Below, in pieces: positions 1-9,152 of a DNA stretch of 64,000 nucleotides. The position numbers were made by a program, and so were the translations under genes. Below the pieces are notes generated by a model. The model was not told the DNA's origin and did not search any database. It saw only the letters and a program-made list of their open reading frames with translations. This DNA is from Marinovum sp048263515 (GTDB lineage Bacteria; Pseudomonadota; Alphaproteobacteria; Rhodobacterales; Rhodobacteraceae). The stretch spans positions 62,001 to 126,000 of the forward strand of contig NZ_JBLXEC010000010.1 in NCBI RefSeq assembly GCF_048263515.1, in the 5' to 3' direction. Every line of letters starts with the position of its first letter. Positions within the stretch are counted from its first letter, which is position 1.

Positions 1-174
1 TTTGGCGCGCATGGGCGGAGCTCCGAGGTTGAGTGCAGGCCCGAGCAAATCGCAAAACGCCGGGGCATTCAACTGCCAGCAGCCCTGCGCGGGTTTCCGC
101 CCCTCGCGCTGGCGGGCCAGGAACATCCTGACAGGCCCGATGGTTTCACTGGTCCACCGTATGGAGGACTTGTT

Positions 175-537
175 ATGAATGTCATGAGTACCACTGGAAG
201 CAGCAATCTGGTGTCGTCGTCAGATGTCAACGGCACCGCCGTCTATGGCCGCGATGGCACCCATATCGGCACCATCGACCACCTGATGATCGACAAGCAA
301 TCGGGCAAGGTCGCCTATGCCGTCATGGGCTTTGGCGGGTTCCTCGGCCTTGGCGAGGATCACCACCCGGTGCCCTGGGGCAAGCTGAACTACGACGTCA
401 GCCGTGACGGTTTTGTCACCGACCTGACCGAAGCCGAAGTGCAGGGCGCGCCCGAGCGCCGCGACGACTGGCACCGCGACCGCGACTGGGAACAGCGCAT
501 GCACGAACACTACGACGCGCCGTTCTACTGGATGTGA
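175..537 (+). CDS. PRC-barrel domain protein
   Basis: This 120-residue protein has no signal peptide. Residues about 15-90 fit a PRC-barrel: a short beta-rich module with a G-x-x-I-G-x-I-D-x-L-like start and a hydrophobic strand ending in VPW. PRC-barrel proteins of this size are common in alphaproteobacteria, often stress-induced, and have no assigned reaction. The tail (about 90-120) is rich in Arg, Asp and His and unlike the core. The ATG at 175 is preceded by GGAGG at 163-167. The gene stands alone and is closed by a strong hairpin facing the next gene. The function is unknown, but the family assignment is fairly safe. Confidence 0.85.
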   Translation: MNVMSTTGSSNLVSSSDVNGTAVYGRDGTHIGTIDHLMIDKQSGKVAYAVMGFGGFLGLGEDHHPVPWGKLNYDVSRDGFVTDLTEAEVQGAPERRDDWHRDRDWEQRMHEHYDAPFYWM

Positions 538-559
538 CGCGCGATCGACCACTGACCTG

Positions 560-590
560 CCGCCCCTCGACACCCGTCGAGGGGCGGCTT
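560..590. terminator. Intrinsic bidirectional terminator
   Basis: An 11-bp perfect stem (560-570 with 577-587) encloses a 6-base loop and sits between the convergent ends of the PRC-barrel gene and the GNAT gene. The T-run is short (CTTTG) on the plus strand. The perfect GC-rich stem and the convergent position support a shared terminator. Confidence 0.7.
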
Positions 591-594
591 TGCG

Positions 595-1323
595 TCAGAT
601 GTCCTTGACGCGGTAGTGATAGCCGCCGACCACTTCGAACCCCATCGATTGATAGAGCGCATTGGCGCCGGCATTCCCGCGCGTGCAGAGCACCGACAGA
701 TGCGCCGCGCCCTGATCGGCGGCCCAGAAGGCCGCCTGCCGCATCATCCACTGCGCCATGCCCTTGCGGCGTTTCTCGGGCGTGACCTCGAGCGCATGCA
801 GCATGGCGACACCGTCGGAAAGGCCGACATAGGCGGTAGCGGCCGGGCTGTCCTCGATCCGTCCGAGGATGCTGGTCTTGGGGCAATCCGCGCGTTCCAT
901 CACCGCAATCCGTTCAGGCCCGATCCCGCCCTCGGCCCAGAGATCGCGCATGATGGCCAGCAGCTCCCAGACGCAGAAGGTGGTGACCCGCGGGATCGCC
1001 CGGTCGAGCAGCGCCTGCACCGGCATGACATAAAGGTTGACCGGATCGACCACCCGGTAGCCTGCGGCATCAAGCTCTGCATCGAGCGCGGCCTCGCCGG
1101 CGCGCACCTGAAAGAGCGGGCTCTGGCCCAGACCGCGCATCTCCTCTTCGGCCCGGTGCCGGTCCTCCTCGGACCAGGTCGCGCCGGGCAGGAGCGTCGC
1201 GGCCGAAACCCGCTTTCCGCCGCCGGCGCCATCGCGCAGCTGAAAGGGCCCGGCGGCAAAGCTGCGCGCCGGCGGCCAGGTGACCTCGCAGACCGCCATC
1301 AGCTGTTGGGCGCCCGGCCTCAT
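595..1323 (-). CDS. GNAT family N-acetyltransferase
   Basis: This 242-residue protein has a C-terminal GNAT fold. Acetyl-CoA motif A is visible as a strand (MLHALEV) followed by RRKGMAQ. Near the end NAGANALYQSMGF matches motif B, where the usual Tyr lies. The N-terminal 110 residues are an extension that could be a degenerate second GNAT half. The substrate cannot be told. The start ATG (1323) overlaps the stop of the upstream MoCF gene by ATGA, so the two are translationally coupled. A longer reading frame continues upstream but only runs through the neighbour in another frame. Confidence 0.8.
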   Translation of the reverse strand: MRPGAQQLMAVCEVTWPPARSFAAGPFQLRDGAGGGKRVSAATLLPGATWSEEDRHRAEEEMRGLGQSPLFQVRAGEAALDAELDAAGYRVVDPVNLYVMPVQALLDRAIPRVTTFCVWELLAIMRDLWAEGGIGPERIAVMERADCPKTSILGRIEDSPAATAYVGLSDGVAMLHALEVTPEKRRKGMAQWMMRQAAFWAADQGAAHLSVLCTRGNAGANALYQSMGFEVVGGYHYRVKDI

Positions 1324-2042
1324 TCGGAAAACAGCGCCTTGAGCCGGGTCATCGCCGCGTCGATGCGCGCGCCGTCCTGGCCGCGGATCACGATGTTGGA
1401 GCCATAGGCGCCGTCCTGCTGGAACGGGTAGGAGCCGAAGGAGAGATCGTCGAATTCCGTGGCCAGCGCCCCCAGAGGCCCGGCGATATCGCCTTCGCCG
1501 CGCTGCACCCGCAGGGTCTGGCTGAGCAGCGGCGCGCCGCCCGAGAGTGTCGGCAGCACCGTGGCGACCATCGCCTGAAAGACGCTGGGCACGCCGGCCA
1601 TGACATGCACGTTGCCGATGGTGAAACCGGGCGCAATCGACACCGGGTTGTCGATCAGCGTCGCGCCCTCGGGGATGCGCGCCATGCGCAGCCGCGCCTC
1701 GTTGAGCTCGCGGCCGGTGCTCTCGTAATGCGCGGCCAGCAGCGCGCGAGCGTCGTCGCGCACGTCGATCGGCACGCCAAAGGCCTCGGCGATGCAATCG
1801 GCGGTGATATCGTCATGCGTGGGACCGATACCGCCCGAGGTGAACACATGGGTGAACCCCTCCGACAGCGCCCGCACCGCCGCGACGATCGCCGGGGCGT
1901 CGTCGCTGACCACGCGGACTTCGCGCAGGTCGATGCCGTGCTTGGTCAGCTCGCCGGCGAGGTAATGCATGTTGGCGTCGCGGGTGCGGCCCGAGAGGAT
2001 CTCGTCGCCGATCACCAGCATGGCGGCGGTGGGATTGGCCAT
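1320..2042 (-). CDS. CinA-like MoCF domain protein (competence/damage-inducible protein A family)
   Basis: This 240-residue protein starts with a molybdopterin-binding (MoaB/Mog/CinA) domain: GDEILSG near residue 12, then TSGGIGPTHDD near residue 75. Full-length CinA proteins also carry a C-terminal nicotinamide-nucleotide amidase domain, which is absent here. Short forms like this are common in alphaproteobacteria and are annotated as competence/damage-inducible protein A, although the role is unclear. AAGGAGG lies a few bases before the ATG at 2042. The gene is divergent from sfsA and co-transcribed with the GNAT gene. Confidence 0.85.
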   Translation of the reverse strand: MANPTAAMLVIGDEILSGRTRDANMHYLAGELTKHGIDLREVRVVSDDAPAIVAAVRALSEGFTHVFTSGGIGPTHDDITADCIAEAFGVPIDVRDDARALLAAHYESTGRELNEARLRMARIPEGATLIDNPVSIAPGFTIGNVHVMAGVPSVFQAMVATVLPTLSGGAPLLSQTLRVQRGEGDIAGPLGALATEFDDLSFGSYPFQQDGAYGSNIVIRGQDGARIDAAMTRLKALFSE

Positions 2043-2087
2043 CAGGGCCTCCTTGAATGCAGGTTTTGGGAGGTATAGGCCGGGCGC

Positions 2088-2801
2088 ATGCGCTTTCAAA
2101 CCCCTCTCGTGCCGGCCACGCTGCTGCGCCGCTACAAACGTTTCCTCGCCGATTGCCGGCTCGACGATGGCCGCGAGGTGGTGGCCCATTGCGCCAATCC
2201 CGGCTCGATGCTGGGACTGGCCGAACCGGGCTTTCGCGTCTGGCTGGAGCCCAACGACGACCCGAAGAAGAAGCTGGACTATGGGTTGCGGCTGGTGTCG
2301 CCCGCCGAGGGCGTGCTGGTAGGGGTGGATACCTCGGTGCCCAACCGGGCGCTGCGCGCGGCTTTGGAGGCAGGCGCGGTGCCGGGGCTCGAGGGATACG
2401 CAGCGGTTCGGCCAGAGGTGAAATATGGCACCAACAGCCGGATCGATTTCCTGCTGATCGCGCCGGGGCGGCGCGACTGCTATGTCGAGGTGAAATCGGT
2501 GACGCTGAGCCGCGCGCCGGGGCTGGCGGAGTTTCCAGACAGCGTGACCGCGCGCGGCACCAAGCACCTGGCCGAGCTCTCGGCGATGGCGGCCGAGGGC
2601 CACCGGGCGGTGATGCTCTACCTGATCCAGCGCAACGACTGCACCACCATGCGGCTGGCGGCGGACATCGACCCGGCCTATGCGGCGGGCTTTGCCGCGG
2701 CGCGGGCGGCGGGTGTCGAGGTCATGGTGCTGGGCTGCGCCCTCACCCCCGAGGCAATCCTGCCCGGCGGTGCGCTGCCCTTCGACGAGCCCGCGCCGTG
2801 A
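2088..2801 (+). CDS. sfsA: Sugar fermentation stimulation protein SfsA
   Basis: This 237-residue protein has the expected SfsA length and typical blocks: an N-terminal RRYKRFLAD, CANPGSM near residue 40, an EVKSVTLS segment near 140 and the FPDS-TARG-KHL region near 155. SfsA has an OB-like N-terminal half and a nuclease-like half. It is linked to maltose metabolism in E. coli, but its biochemical role is not settled. The stop codon overlaps the GTG start of the EamA transporter by four bases, so sfsA, the transporter and the following GNAT gene form a coupled operon. Confidence 0.93.
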   Translation: MRFQTPLVPATLLRRYKRFLADCRLDDGREVVAHCANPGSMLGLAEPGFRVWLEPNDDPKKKLDYGLRLVSPAEGVLVGVDTSVPNRALRAALEAGAVPGLEGYAAVRPEVKYGTNSRIDFLLIAPGRRDCYVEVKSVTLSRAPGLAEFPDSVTARGTKHLAELSAMAAEGHRAVMLYLIQRNDCTTMRLAADIDPAYAAGFAAARAAGVEVMVLGCALTPEAILPGGALPFDEPAP

Positions 2802-3655
2802 GCCTCGCCGGTCTGGCGCTGGTGCTGGCGGCGGCGCTCTGCCACGCGACCTGGAATGTCTGCCTCAAGAAGGTCAACGCCGGGCCCGAGCTGGTCTGGC
2901 TGTTCTCGATCCTCTCGGTGGTGATCTATGCGCCCTTGGCGCTCTGGGTGATCGTGGCGCAGGCGCCGCGCTTCGGGCCGCCGGAGCTGCTGTTCCTCAT
3001 CGGCAGCACGGCGCTGCACATGGCTTATTTCCTGTTGCTGCAGACCGGCTATCGCAAGGGCGACCTGTCGGTGGTCTATCCGATTGCGCGGGCCACCGGG
3101 CCGCTCCTGTCCACCGGCTTTGCCATTGCCGTGCTGGGCGAGACGATTTCGCCGCAGATGGCCCTGGGCGCGGCGGTGATCGTGAGCGGCGTGGTGATGC
3201 TGAGCGGCGGGCTGAAGATCCGCGGCCGGCAGGCGCTGGTCTCGCTGGGCTTCGGGCTGGCCGCGGGCGGGCTGATCGGCAGCTACACGGTCTGGGACGC
3301 CTATTCCGTCTCTGTGGTGATGATCTCGCCGCTGCTGCTGGATTACGTCTCGAGCGCCGCGCGCACGGTGCTGCTGACGCCCTTGGCCCTGCGGCGTCGG
3401 GTGGCCTTGCGCGCCACATGGGCCACGCACCGCGGCGCGGTGCTGGCAATCGCGGTGTTCAACCCGCTGGCCTATATCCTGGTGCTCTATGCCATGACAT
3501 TCACCCCGGTGGCCTATGTCGCCCCGGTGCGCGAGGTCAGCGTGGTGCTCACGGTGCTGGCGGGCTCGCTGATCTTGGGCGAAGGGCACCTGCGCCGCCG
3601 TGCCGGCTGGGCCGTGGTGATCGTGGCGGGCATGGCACTTCTGGTGACGGGATGA
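2798..3655 (+). CDS. EamA/DMT family transporter
   Basis: This 285-residue integral membrane protein has about ten hydrophobic segments in two similar halves, the usual EamA (drug/metabolite transporter) build. The second half ends with a strand of the type PVREVSVVLTVLAGSLILGE, a conserved EamA feature. The substrate is not predictable. The GTG start at 2798 overlaps the sfsA stop (GTGA), and the stop at 3655 overlaps the next ATG (ATGA). Both overlaps support the chosen start, because a longer frame upstream only shadows sfsA. Confidence 0.88.
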   Translation: MSLAGLALVLAAALCHATWNVCLKKVNAGPELVWLFSILSVVIYAPLALWVIVAQAPRFGPPELLFLIGSTALHMAYFLLLQTGYRKGDLSVVYPIARATGPLLSTGFAIAVLGETISPQMALGAAVIVSGVVMLSGGLKIRGRQALVSLGFGLAAGGLIGSYTVWDAYSVSVVMISPLLLDYVSSAARTVLLTPLALRRRVALRATWATHRGAVLAIAVFNPLAYILVLYAMTFTPVAYVAPVREVSVVLTVLAGSLILGEGHLRRRAGWAVVIVAGMALLVTG

Positions 3656-4113
3656 GCCAAGCGGAGAGCCTCGTGATCCGGGCCGGGCGCCCCTCGGACG
3701 CCGCGGCGGCGATGGACGTGCTGCGCCGCTCGATCACCGAGCTCTGTACGGCCGATCACGGCAATGACCCTGCAGAGCTGGACCCCTGGCTCGCCAGCAA
3801 GACCGAAGCCAACTGGCTCAAATGGCTGGCGGTACCCGGAGCCGGCGTGCTGGTGGCCGAAGTGGCGGGTCGCCTTGCCGGCGTCGGGATGATCAATGCC
3901 ACGGCGCTGGTCCAGGTGCTCTATGTCGCGCCCGAGGCGCGCTTTGCCGGCGTGAGCTCTGCCCTGCTGGCGGCGATGGAGGACATCGCCCGCGCCGACG
4001 AATGTGCCACCATAAGCCTCGACAGCACCGCCACCGCGCGGCGGTTTTACCTGGCCCGCGGCTACCTGCCGGTCGCTCCGGGGGCCAAAAGGCTGGAAAA
4101 ACCGCTGCGATAG
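3652..4113 (+). CDS. GNAT family N-acetyltransferase
   Basis: This 153-residue single-domain GNAT has a central strand VLYVAPEARFAGVSSALL (motif A, with the usual R/Q-x-x-G-x-G weakened to RFAGVS) and a C-terminal ATARRFYLARGY block. The substrate is unknown. The start overlaps the stop of the upstream EamA gene by ATGA, giving the operon sfsA-EamA-GNAT. The next gene (map) follows after 68 bases. Confidence 0.85.
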   Translation: MSQAESLVIRAGRPSDAAAAMDVLRRSITELCTADHGNDPAELDPWLASKTEANWLKWLAVPGAGVLVAEVAGRLAGVGMINATALVQVLYVAPEARFAGVSSALLAAMEDIARADECATISLDSTATARRFYLARGYLPVAPGAKRLEKPLR

Positions 4114-4181
4114 CCTCTGACTCTGGTTCTTTTCGCTGCAAGCGCATAAATAGGGGCAACAGAGTTGAACGGAGCAAGGCC

Positions 4182-4994
4182 ATGAACCGTCACAAGGGAC
4201 GGATGACGCGCGACGGCATCAGGATTCACGACGCCGCGGAATTCGCCGGCATGCATGCGGCCGGGCAGATCGCCGCGCAGATCCTCGACGAGGTGGCCCC
4301 GCTGGTCGAGGTCGGCCAGACCACAGGTGAGCTTGACGCCTTTATCGAGAAGCGGGTGACAGAACTGGGCACCAAGTCGGCCACCATCGGCTACAAGGGC
4401 TATCAGCACGCCTCCTGCATCAGCGTCAACCACGTGGTCTGCCACGGCATTCCCGGCGACAAGAAGCTGAAGGACGGCGACATCCTGAACATCGACGTGA
4501 CCGTGATCAAGGATGGCTGGTTCGGCGATACCTCGCGGATGTACGTGGCGGGCAAGCTGCCGCGCAAGGCCGAGCGGCTGATCCAGGTGACCCATGACGC
4601 GCTGATGCGCGGCATCGAGGCGGTGCGGCCGGGCAATACCTTCGGCGACATCGGCCATGCGATCCAGAGCTTCGTCGAGGCGCAGCGCATGTCGGTGGTG
4701 CGTGACTTCTGCGGTCACGGGTTGGGCACGGTCTTTCACGCGCCGCCCAACGTGCTGCATTATGGCCGCGCCGGCACCGGGCCGGTGCTGGAGGAAGGGA
4801 TGTTCTTCACCATCGAGCCGATGGTCAACCTGGGCCGACCCGAGACCAAGGTGCTGTCGGACGACTGGACCGCGGTGACCCGGGACAAGTCGCTCTCGGC
4901 GCAGTTCGAACATTCGGTCGGCGTGACCTCTGACGGGGCCGAGATTTTCACCCTGTCGCCTGCCGGCCTGTTTCACCCGACCTATTCCGAATGA
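4182..4994 (+). CDS. map: Type I methionine aminopeptidase
   Basis: This 270-residue cytosolic metallopeptidase removes the N-terminal Met from new proteins. The five metal ligands are in place: Asp105, Asp116, His179, Glu212 and Glu243, with the conserved His88 in CHGIPG. The length fits bacterial type I enzymes. ATG 4182 follows a GGAG-like site. A second in-frame ATG seven codons later (4203) is an alternative start. The gap to gpmI holds a short motif that recurs at 15.3 kb. Confidence 0.95.
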   Translation: MNRHKGRMTRDGIRIHDAAEFAGMHAAGQIAAQILDEVAPLVEVGQTTGELDAFIEKRVTELGTKSATIGYKGYQHASCISVNHVVCHGIPGDKKLKDGDILNIDVTVIKDGWFGDTSRMYVAGKLPRKAERLIQVTHDALMRGIEAVRPGNTFGDIGHAIQSFVEAQRMSVVRDFCGHGLGTVFHAPPNVLHYGRAGTGPVLEEGMFFTIEPMVNLGRPETKVLSDDWTAVTRDKSLSAQFEHSVGVTSDGAEIFTLSPAGLFHPTYSE

Positions 4995-5021
4995 GCCGCG
5001 CGCCCGTGGCGGGCCGGGCTT

Positions 5022-5046
5022 TGGCGTATTTTAAAAGAGAAGAAGC
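5022..5046 (+). repeat. Short recurring intergenic motif, copy 1
   Basis: The stretch TGGCGTATTTT followed by AAAAGAGAAGAAGC lies about 60 bases before gpmI. It recurs, with one base inserted, at 15297-15322 before the deacetylase-like gene. Both copies are on the plus strand and close to a downstream ribosome binding site. I cannot say whether it is a promoter element, a leader or a mobile intergenic motif. Confidence 0.55.
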
Positions 5047-5103
5047 CCTAGGAGGTGACAGGATGTCACCGGCCGGGGACCAGATCAGAACGAGGATACT
5101 GTG

Positions 5104-6627
5104 ATGCCTGCTCCGAAACCCGTGGTTCTGTGCATTCTCGACGGTTGGGGCCTGTCGGACCTGACCGAGGGCAATGCCGTGGCCCAGGCCGACACCCCGA
5201 ACTTCGACCGGCTGATGGCGGAATGTCCCAATGCGACGCTGATCACCCATGGTAATGACGTCGGCCTGCCGACCGGCCAGATGGGCAATTCCGAGGTCGG
5301 CCATACCAACATCGGCGCCGGCCGGGTGGTGGCGATGGACCTTGGCGCCATCGACCTGGCGATCGAGGATCGGTCGTTCTTTTCCAACTCGGCCATCCAT
5401 GCCTTCATCGAGAGCGTGCGCGGCCATGACGGCACCGCGCATCTGATGGGCGTGATCTCGGATGGCGGCGTGCATGGCCATATCGATCACGTCCTGGCCG
5501 CGGTCGAGATGATCGTCAGCGCCGGCGTGCCGGTGGTGGTGCATGCGGTGACCGACGGCCGCGACGTGGCGCCGCAATCCGCCGACGGCTTCCTGCAGAC
5601 ACTGGTGTCGAAGCTGCCGGAGGGTGCAAAGGTGGGCACCGTCACCGGGCGGTATTTCGCCATGGACCGCGACAACCGCTGGGACCGGGTGGAAAAGGCC
5701 TATCGGGCCATGGTCGGCGGCCAGGCCGAGCACAGGGCCGCCAATGCCATCGAGGCGGTCAAGGAGGCCTATGCGCGTGACCAGACCGACGAGTTCATCC
5801 CCGCCACGCTGATCGGCGATTATGACGGCGCCAGGAACGGCGATGGTTTCTTCTGCCTGAACTTCCGCGCCGACCGGGCGCGCGAGATCCTGCTGGCGGT
5901 GGGCGAGGACGACCTTGACGGCTTTGCCGACCGCAAGCGGCCGCAATGGGCTTCGATCCTCGGCATGGTGGATTACTCCAAGACCCATGACAGCTTCATG
6001 GCCGCCGCCTATCCCAAGAAGGTGGTCAAGAACACGCTGGGCGCCTGGGTGGCCGCGAAAGGGCTGAAGCAGTTCCGCCTGGCCGAGACCGAGAAGTACC
6101 CGCATGTCACCTTCTTCCTGAACGGTGGCAAGGAGGTCCCCGAAGAGGGCGAAGACCGCTACATGGCGCCCTCGCCCAAGGTGGCGACTTATGACATGCA
6201 GCCCGAGATGAGCGCCGAAGAGGTCTCTGACCAGTTCGTGAAGGCCATCGAAACCGGCTATGACCTGATCGTGGTGAACTTTGCCAATCCCGACATGGTC
6301 GGCCATACCGGCGATCTCGAAGCGGCGAAAAAGGCCTGTGCGTCGGTCGATACCGGCCTCGGCCGGGCGCTCGCGGCGCTGGAAAAGGCCGGCGGCGCGA
6401 TGATCGTGACGGCGGACCATGGCAATTGCGAGATGATGATCGACCCCGAGAGCGGCGGGCCGCATACCGCCCATACGCTCAACCCGGTGCCGGTGATCCT
6501 GGTGGGCGGGCCCGAGGACGCCAGCCTGCGCCAAGGCGGACGGCTGGCCGATCTGGCGCCGACGATTCTGGCGTTGATGGCCCTCGACACGCCCGAGGAA
6601 ATGACCGGAGAGAGCCTCATCGCATGA
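5104..6627 (+). CDS. gpmI: 2,3-bisphosphoglycerate-independent phosphoglycerate mutase
   Basis: This 507-residue cytosolic enzyme interconverts 3- and 2-phosphoglycerate in glycolysis and gluconeogenesis. It belongs to the alkaline-phosphatase superfamily and uses two Mn ions. Asp13 in ILDGWG and the phosphoserine Ser63 in GQMGNSEVGH are present, as is the C-terminal metal site (TADHGNCE, then GGPHTAHT). The length is typical. A GTG lies directly before the ATG at 5104; I prefer the ATG because it is better spaced from GAGG. The stop overlaps the next start (ATGA). Confidence 0.96.
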   Translation: MPAPKPVVLCILDGWGLSDLTEGNAVAQADTPNFDRLMAECPNATLITHGNDVGLPTGQMGNSEVGHTNIGAGRVVAMDLGAIDLAIEDRSFFSNSAIHAFIESVRGHDGTAHLMGVISDGGVHGHIDHVLAAVEMIVSAGVPVVVHAVTDGRDVAPQSADGFLQTLVSKLPEGAKVGTVTGRYFAMDRDNRWDRVEKAYRAMVGGQAEHRAANAIEAVKEAYARDQTDEFIPATLIGDYDGARNGDGFFCLNFRADRAREILLAVGEDDLDGFADRKRPQWASILGMVDYSKTHDSFMAAAYPKKVVKNTLGAWVAAKGLKQFRLAETEKYPHVTFFLNGGKEVPEEGEDRYMAPSPKVATYDMQPEMSAEEVSDQFVKAIETGYDLIVVNFANPDMVGHTGDLEAAKKACASVDTGLGRALAALEKAGGAMIVTADHGNCEMMIDPESGGPHTAHTLNPVPVILVGGPEDASLRQGGRLADLAPTILALMALDTPEEMTGESLIA

Positions 6628-7745
6628 TCCTGCGTGCCGTGACCCTGCTGTGCCTGCTCGCGGGCACGGCGCATGCGCAGATGAGCACCGCCGAGGCCGC
6701 GCGCGACGCGGTGCGGATGCTCGAGGAAAGCGCCGAGGCGCTGAGCGAGGCGCGTGGCGGACGCGAGCGGGTCAAGGCGCTGACCGAGATCGTCAAGGGC
6801 TACGAGACCGGCCTCGCGGCGCTGCGCGACGGCATGCGTGCGGCCTCGCTCAAGGAGGCGCAGCTGACAGAGGACCTGCAGGCGCGCGACAAGGAAATCT
6901 CGCAGCTGCTGGGTGTGTTGCAGTCGATGTCGCGGGCGCCGGCGCCGGCGACGCTGCTGCATCCCTCGGGGCCGACCGGCACCGCCCGGGCCGGCATGCT
7001 GCTGGCCGAGGTGACGCCGGGGCTGAAGGCCCGCGCCGATGCCCTGCGCGCCGATCTGCAGGATGTGCAGGCGCTCAGGCTGTTGCAGGAGCAATCCGCC
7101 GCCAAGCTGCAGGAAGGCCTCGAGGGCGCGCAGGAGGCACGCACCGCGTTGTCGAAAGCGGTGGCCGATCGCACCGACCTGCCGCGCCGCTTTGTCGAGA
7201 ACCCGCTGCAGACCGCGGTGCTGATCGCCGCCACCGAAACGCTCGAAGGTTTTGCCAGCGGTCTTGCCACCATTGCCCAGGACGAGGCGCCGGGCAGCCT
7301 GCCCGATATCAGCCACCGCAAGGGCAACCTGCCGCTGCCGGTGCAGGGCCAGCTGCTGCGCCGCGCCGGCGAGGCCGATGCCGCCGGCGTGCGCCGCCCC
7401 GGCGTGCTGATCGCCACCGGGCCGCAGGCCGTGGTGACCACGCCCACCGCCGCCACCATCCGTTACGCCGGGCCGCTGCTGAACTACGGCCTCGTCGCCA
7501 TTCTCGAACCGCAGGCCGACACGCTCTTCATCCTCGCCGGGCTCGAGGCGGTCTTTGGCCAGACCGGGCAGGTTCTGCCCGCCGGCGATCCGGTCGGTCT
7601 GATGGGCGGAGAGTTGCAGACAGATGTGTCACTATCGGGTGATGGGGCTGGAAACGCCCGCCCGGAAACGCTCTATATAGAGGTCAGAGAGCTGAATCAG
7701 CCAGTGGATCCGCAAGATTGGTTCCGCACCACCGACAAGGGATAA
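6624..7745 (+). CDS. EnvC-like murein hydrolase activator with degenerate LytM domain
   Basis: This 373-residue exported protein has a signal peptide (residues 1-18, cleavage after AHA), a coiled-coil half (about 20-190, rich in Ala, Glu, Leu and Arg) and a C-terminal M23/LytM-like domain (about 245-365). The LytM metal ligands appear lost: the usual H-x-H block reads TLYIEVR and the region around YAGPLLNYGLVAIL lacks the usual His and Asp. That is the pattern of EnvC, which activates amidases at the division site without cleaving wall itself. It is coupled to gpmI by ATGA and lies 7 bases before ctpA, an arrangement also seen in other alphaproteobacteria. Confidence 0.82.
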   Translation: MILRAVTLLCLLAGTAHAQMSTAEAARDAVRMLEESAEALSEARGGRERVKALTEIVKGYETGLAALRDGMRAASLKEAQLTEDLQARDKEISQLLGVLQSMSRAPAPATLLHPSGPTGTARAGMLLAEVTPGLKARADALRADLQDVQALRLLQEQSAAKLQEGLEGAQEARTALSKAVADRTDLPRRFVENPLQTAVLIAATETLEGFASGLATIAQDEAPGSLPDISHRKGNLPLPVQGQLLRRAGEADAAGVRRPGVLIATGPQAVVTTPTAATIRYAGPLLNYGLVAILEPQADTLFILAGLEAVFGQTGQVLPAGDPVGLMGGELQTDVSLSGDGAGNARPETLYIEVRELNQPVDPQDWFRTTDKG

Positions 7746-7752
7746 GACATCA

Positions 7753-9093
7753 ATGAAGAAGTTCGTCATGGCCGCCGTCGGCGGTACGCTGGCAGGCATT
7801 GTCGCAACCACACAGCTTGCCGGGCCGCTGCTGGCGCAGGAAGAAAGCCGCTCGGGCAATGTCTACGAGCAGCTTGACCTGTTTGGCGACATCTTCGAAC
7901 GCATCCGCGCGCAATATGTCGAGGAGGTGGACGAAGGCGACCTGATCGAAGCCGCGATCAACGGCATGCTGACCTCGCTCGACCCGCATTCCAGCTATCT
8001 CTCGCCGGATGACGCCGCCGACATGCGGGTGCAGACCCGCGGCGAGTTCGGCGGTCTCGGAATCGAGGTGACCCAGGAAGAAGGCTTCATCAAGGTGGTC
8101 TCGCCGATCGATGACACCCCGGCCGATGCCGCCGGCATCGAGGCGGGCGATTTCATCACCCACGTTGACGGCGAATCGGTGCTCGGCCTGACCCTCGACG
8201 AGGCGGTCGAGATGATGCGCGGGCCGGTCGGCTCGGAAATCATCATCACCGTGGTCCGCGAGAACGAGCCCGAGCCCTTCGATGTCTCGATCATCCGCGA
8301 CACCATCACCCTGACCGCCGTGCGCACCCGCACCGAGGGCGAGACCGTCGTGCTGCGGGTCACCACCTTCAACGACCAGACCACGCCCAATCTCGAAGAG
8401 GGTCTGGCCAAGGAGATCGAGGCCGCCGGCGGGCTCGACAACGTCAATGGCATCGTGCTGGACCTGCGCAACAACCCCGGCGGCCTGCTGACCCAGGCGA
8501 TCCGGGTGTCTGATGCCTTCCTCGAGAAGGGCGAGATCGTCTCGACCCGTGGTCGCAATCCGCAGGACGGCGAGCGCTACAATGCCACGCCGGGCGACCT
8601 GGCCGAGGGCAAGCCGCTGGTGGTGCTGATCAACGGTGGCTCTGCCTCTGCCTCGGAAATCGTCGCCGGCGCGCTGCAGGATCACCGCCGCGCCATCGTC
8701 GTGGGCACCAAGAGCTTTGGCAAGGGTTCGGTCCAGACGGTGATGCCGCTGCGCGGCGATGGTGCCATGCGCCTGACCACCGCGCGCTACTACACGCCCT
8801 CGGGCCGCTCGATCCAGGCGCTGGGTGTCTCGCCGGACATCGTGGTGGAACAGCCCCGTCGCACCCCCGCCGACGAGGAAGAGGATCCCAACACAACGCC
8901 CAACTCGCGCTCCGAGGCCGATCTGCGCGGCTCGCTCGACAATGACAGCCTGACCGAGGACGAGATCGAACAGATCGAGGCCGACCGGGCCAAGGCCGAG
9001 GCCGCCGCGGCGCTGCGCGAAGAGGATTACCAGCTGGCCTATGCCATCGACATCCTCAAGGGCCTCTCGGCCCTCGGCAGCAAGTCCGAGTAA
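7753..9093 (+). CDS. ctpA: C-terminal processing protease, S41 family
   Basis: This 446-residue periplasmic serine protease has an N-terminal signal sequence (1-28), a PDZ domain (about 95-175) and an S41 catalytic domain (about 190-350). The Ser/Lys dyad is visible as Ser299 (in GSASASE) and Lys324 (in FGKGSVQT), with the usual 25-residue spacing. Family members trim C-termini of envelope proteins and act with murein hydrolase regulators, which fits its neighbour, the EnvC-like gene 7 bases upstream. The acidic region at about 370-420 is poorly conserved. Confidence 0.95.
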   Translation: MKKFVMAAVGGTLAGIVATTQLAGPLLAQEESRSGNVYEQLDLFGDIFERIRAQYVEEVDEGDLIEAAINGMLTSLDPHSSYLSPDDAADMRVQTRGEFGGLGIEVTQEEGFIKVVSPIDDTPADAAGIEAGDFITHVDGESVLGLTLDEAVEMMRGPVGSEIIITVVRENEPEPFDVSIIRDTITLTAVRTRTEGETVVLRVTTFNDQTTPNLEEGLAKEIEAAGGLDNVNGIVLDLRNNPGGLLTQAIRVSDAFLEKGEIVSTRGRNPQDGERYNATPGDLAEGKPLVVLINGGSASASEIVAGALQDHRRAIVVGTKSFGKGSVQTVMPLRGDGAMRLTTARYYTPSGRSIQALGVSPDIVVEQPRRTPADEEEDPNTTPNSRSEADLRGSLDNDSLTEDEIEQIEADRAKAEAAAALREEDYQLAYAIDILKGLSALGSKSE

Positions 9094-9152
9094 GACCTGA
9101 TCCGTCCCCGGACCTCGCGCCGGGGGCGGCGCTCCATCAGCAGGAGGCCCCG

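Noticed and set aside
1..174. Possible gene end or start before the PRC-barrel gene
   Set aside because: No frame here has a ribosome binding site or family-like residues, and the window edge prevents a decision.
4948..6534. A 528-codon open frame opposite gpmI
   Set aside because: It is His- and Gly-rich without domains, and gpmI on the other strand is unambiguous.
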